Assembly (NCBI GenBank): GCA_041547565.1
Contig: JBFEUI010000042.1
Location: 1-21,215, forward strand
Direction of reading: 5' to 3'
DNA from: JBFEUI01 sp041547565
Lineage (GTDB): Bacteria; Pseudomonadota; Gammaproteobacteria; Thiohalomonadales; Thiohalomonadaceae
DNA: 21,215 bases
Of this stretch, positions 20,543 to 21,215 are shown piece by piece. The notes beneath the pieces were generated by a model. The model was not told the DNA's origin and made no database searches. It saw nothing but the letters and a program-made list of their open reading frames with translations. Position 1 is the first letter of the stretch, and the number at the start of each line of letters is the position of its first letter. The position numbers and the translations under genes are program-made.

Positions 20543-20571
20543 ATGATACAGGGGGGAGGTAGGGCTGTGAA
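20543..20571 (-). promoter_or_regulatory. Strong sigma-70-like promoter directly upstream of rsmA
   Basis: On the - strand TTCACA (20571-20566), exactly 17 bp, TATCAT (20548-20543); each hexamer matches five of six consensus bases. The -10 ends six bases before the ATG, putting the expected start at or next to the A of the start codon. Confidence 0.6.
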
Positions 20572-20592
20572 CGTTTCATTAACCACCACGGT

Positions 20593-20618
20593 GACAGGTC
20601 TGTGACATGGTCACTGTC
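20593..20618. promoter_or_regulatory. Nested dyads upstream of the SLAC1-like gene
   Basis: GACAG (20593-20597) and CTGTC (20614-20618) flank an inner GTGAC-ATG-GTCAC dyad (20602-20614), although the last base is shared. It may be an operator for the divergent rsmA or channel promoters; no clear -10 for the channel gene was found. Confidence 0.3.
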
Positions 20619-20682
20619 TGTGCCTGCAATATCGTGAAGAATGTGTGGTGCGCGGTTAGCAACTTAGATGCGGACAATTGTG

Positions 20683-21215
20683 ATGAATAAACAACTGAGG
20701 CTAAAACATTTCCCCATTTCATTTTTTGCCACCATCATGGGATTGACGGGTTTGACGATTGCCTGGGAGAAGGCGGAACTGGTGTTACAGCTGCCGGTTC
20801 AGATCAGCCCCTATCTGTTGTGGCTCAGTGCAGGCCTGTATCTGGTGCTGGCGCTGGTCTATCTGGCCAAGTTGGTCGGCTACCGCGAGGCGGTGATCCA
20901 GGAGTTGCACCACCCGGTAAAGTTGAACTTTTTCCCTGCGGTCTCGATTAGCCTGATCCTGCTTGCCATAGCCAGCCTGGGGCACTCGCCCGCTGTGTCG
21001 CAGCTGCTTTGGCTGGCCGGCAGCACCATCCATCTGGCCTTCACCTTCTACGTGATGGGCGCGTGGATCAATCACCAGCATTTTGAGATCCAGCACATGA
21101 ATCCCGCCTGGTTCATTCCTGTGGTGGGCAACATCCTGGTGCCCATCGCCGGCGTGGCCCACGGCTATGTCGAAATCTCCTGGTTCTTCTTTGCCATCGG
21201 TCTGCTGTTCTGGTT
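20683..21215 (+). CDS. SLAC1/TehA-type anion channel family protein, 3' truncated by window
   Basis: The frame is open from ATG 20683 to the end of the window, giving 177 residues of a longer protein. It begins MNKQLRLKHFPISFFATIMG, with the HFPISFFA..MGL.GL pattern typical of the TDT/SLAC1 family (TehA and C4-dicarboxylate/malate-type channels), followed by several hydrophobic membrane helices (for example SPYLLWLSAGLYLVLALVYL and FPAVSISLILLAIASLG). The MGAWINHQHFEIQHMNPAWF stretch and VPIAGVAHG are also family-like. Members have ten helices and move anions across the inner membrane; substrate is not predictable here. An in-frame ATG at 20668 is an alternative start; neither has a good ribosome binding site. 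It diverges from rsmA. Confidence 0.85.
   Translation, partial: MNKQLRLKHFPISFFATIMGLTGLTIAWEKAELVLQLPVQISPYLLWLSAGLYLVLALVYLAKLVGYREAVIQELHHPVKLNFFPAVSISLILLAIASLGHSPAVSQLLWLAGSTIHLAFTFYVMGAWINHQHFEIQHMNPAWFIPVVGNILVPIAGVAHGYVEISWFFFAIGLLFW

Overview
The window is a GC-rich stretch of gammaproteobacterial chromosome. This is an inference from gene content and order: lgt-thyA-folA, rsmA near apaG and apaH, an OxyR/hybrid peroxiredoxin pair, RlmI and DgkA. The split glycine decarboxylase and the general style fit a Chromatiales-like or related free-living lineage better than an enteric one, but the sequence alone does not fix the genus. Most of the window is housekeeping DNA. No phage, IS element, CRISPR array, tRNA or rRNA gene was recognised.

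Layout. Positions 2-4956 (+) hold a compact run: the end of gcvT, then gcvH, gcvPA, gcvPB, dgkA and a PfkB-family (adenosine-kinase-like) kinase, with one-base stop/start overlaps at gcvPA/gcvPB and gcvPB/dgkA. Positions 5135-6142 (+) carry a DUF4136 lipoprotein and a small four-helix membrane protein that ends in a long hairpin. Positions 6354-8384 (-) encode a thioredoxin-like DUF255 (YyaL/SSP411-type) protein, divergent from the 23S rRNA methyltransferase gene rlmI (8502-9695, +). After a repeat-filled gap come two tiny overlapping genes (DUF2061 and DUF4250 types, 9970-10364, +). OxyR (10398-11294, -) diverges from a hybrid peroxiredoxin-glutaredoxin (11513-12256, +) across a 218-bp region with striking dyads. 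A terminator and a 446-bp repeat-rich gap lead to lgt-thyA-folA (12703-14864, +). An AT-rich island (about 14.95-15.84 kb) carries an unrecognised lipoprotein and a possible gene fragment. Positions 15818-20536 (-) run rsmA, a LysM protein, a HExxH protein, a ComFB-like protein, pgl, apaG, apaH. The window ends inside a SLAC1/TehA-type anion channel gene (+).

How the genes work together. The gcv genes form the glycine cleavage system, which feeds one-carbon units to tetrahydrofolate; thyA and folA use and regenerate that folate pool for dTMP synthesis. OxyR probably controls the neighbouring peroxidase. The rsmA-to-apaH strand mixes ribosome maturation, Ap4A hydrolysis and a pentose-phosphate step with three poorly characterised proteins.

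The most unusual non-coding signal is a set of intergenic 7-bp-period repeats in at least three sequence families (GTGAAGG-like, AAGATAC-like and TCGACCC). Several lie in inverted pairs; one pair brackets the AT-rich island, and one array supplies the stop codon of apaH. Two genes (lgt and rsmA) have a promoter -10 element so close to the ATG that leaderless mRNAs are predicted.
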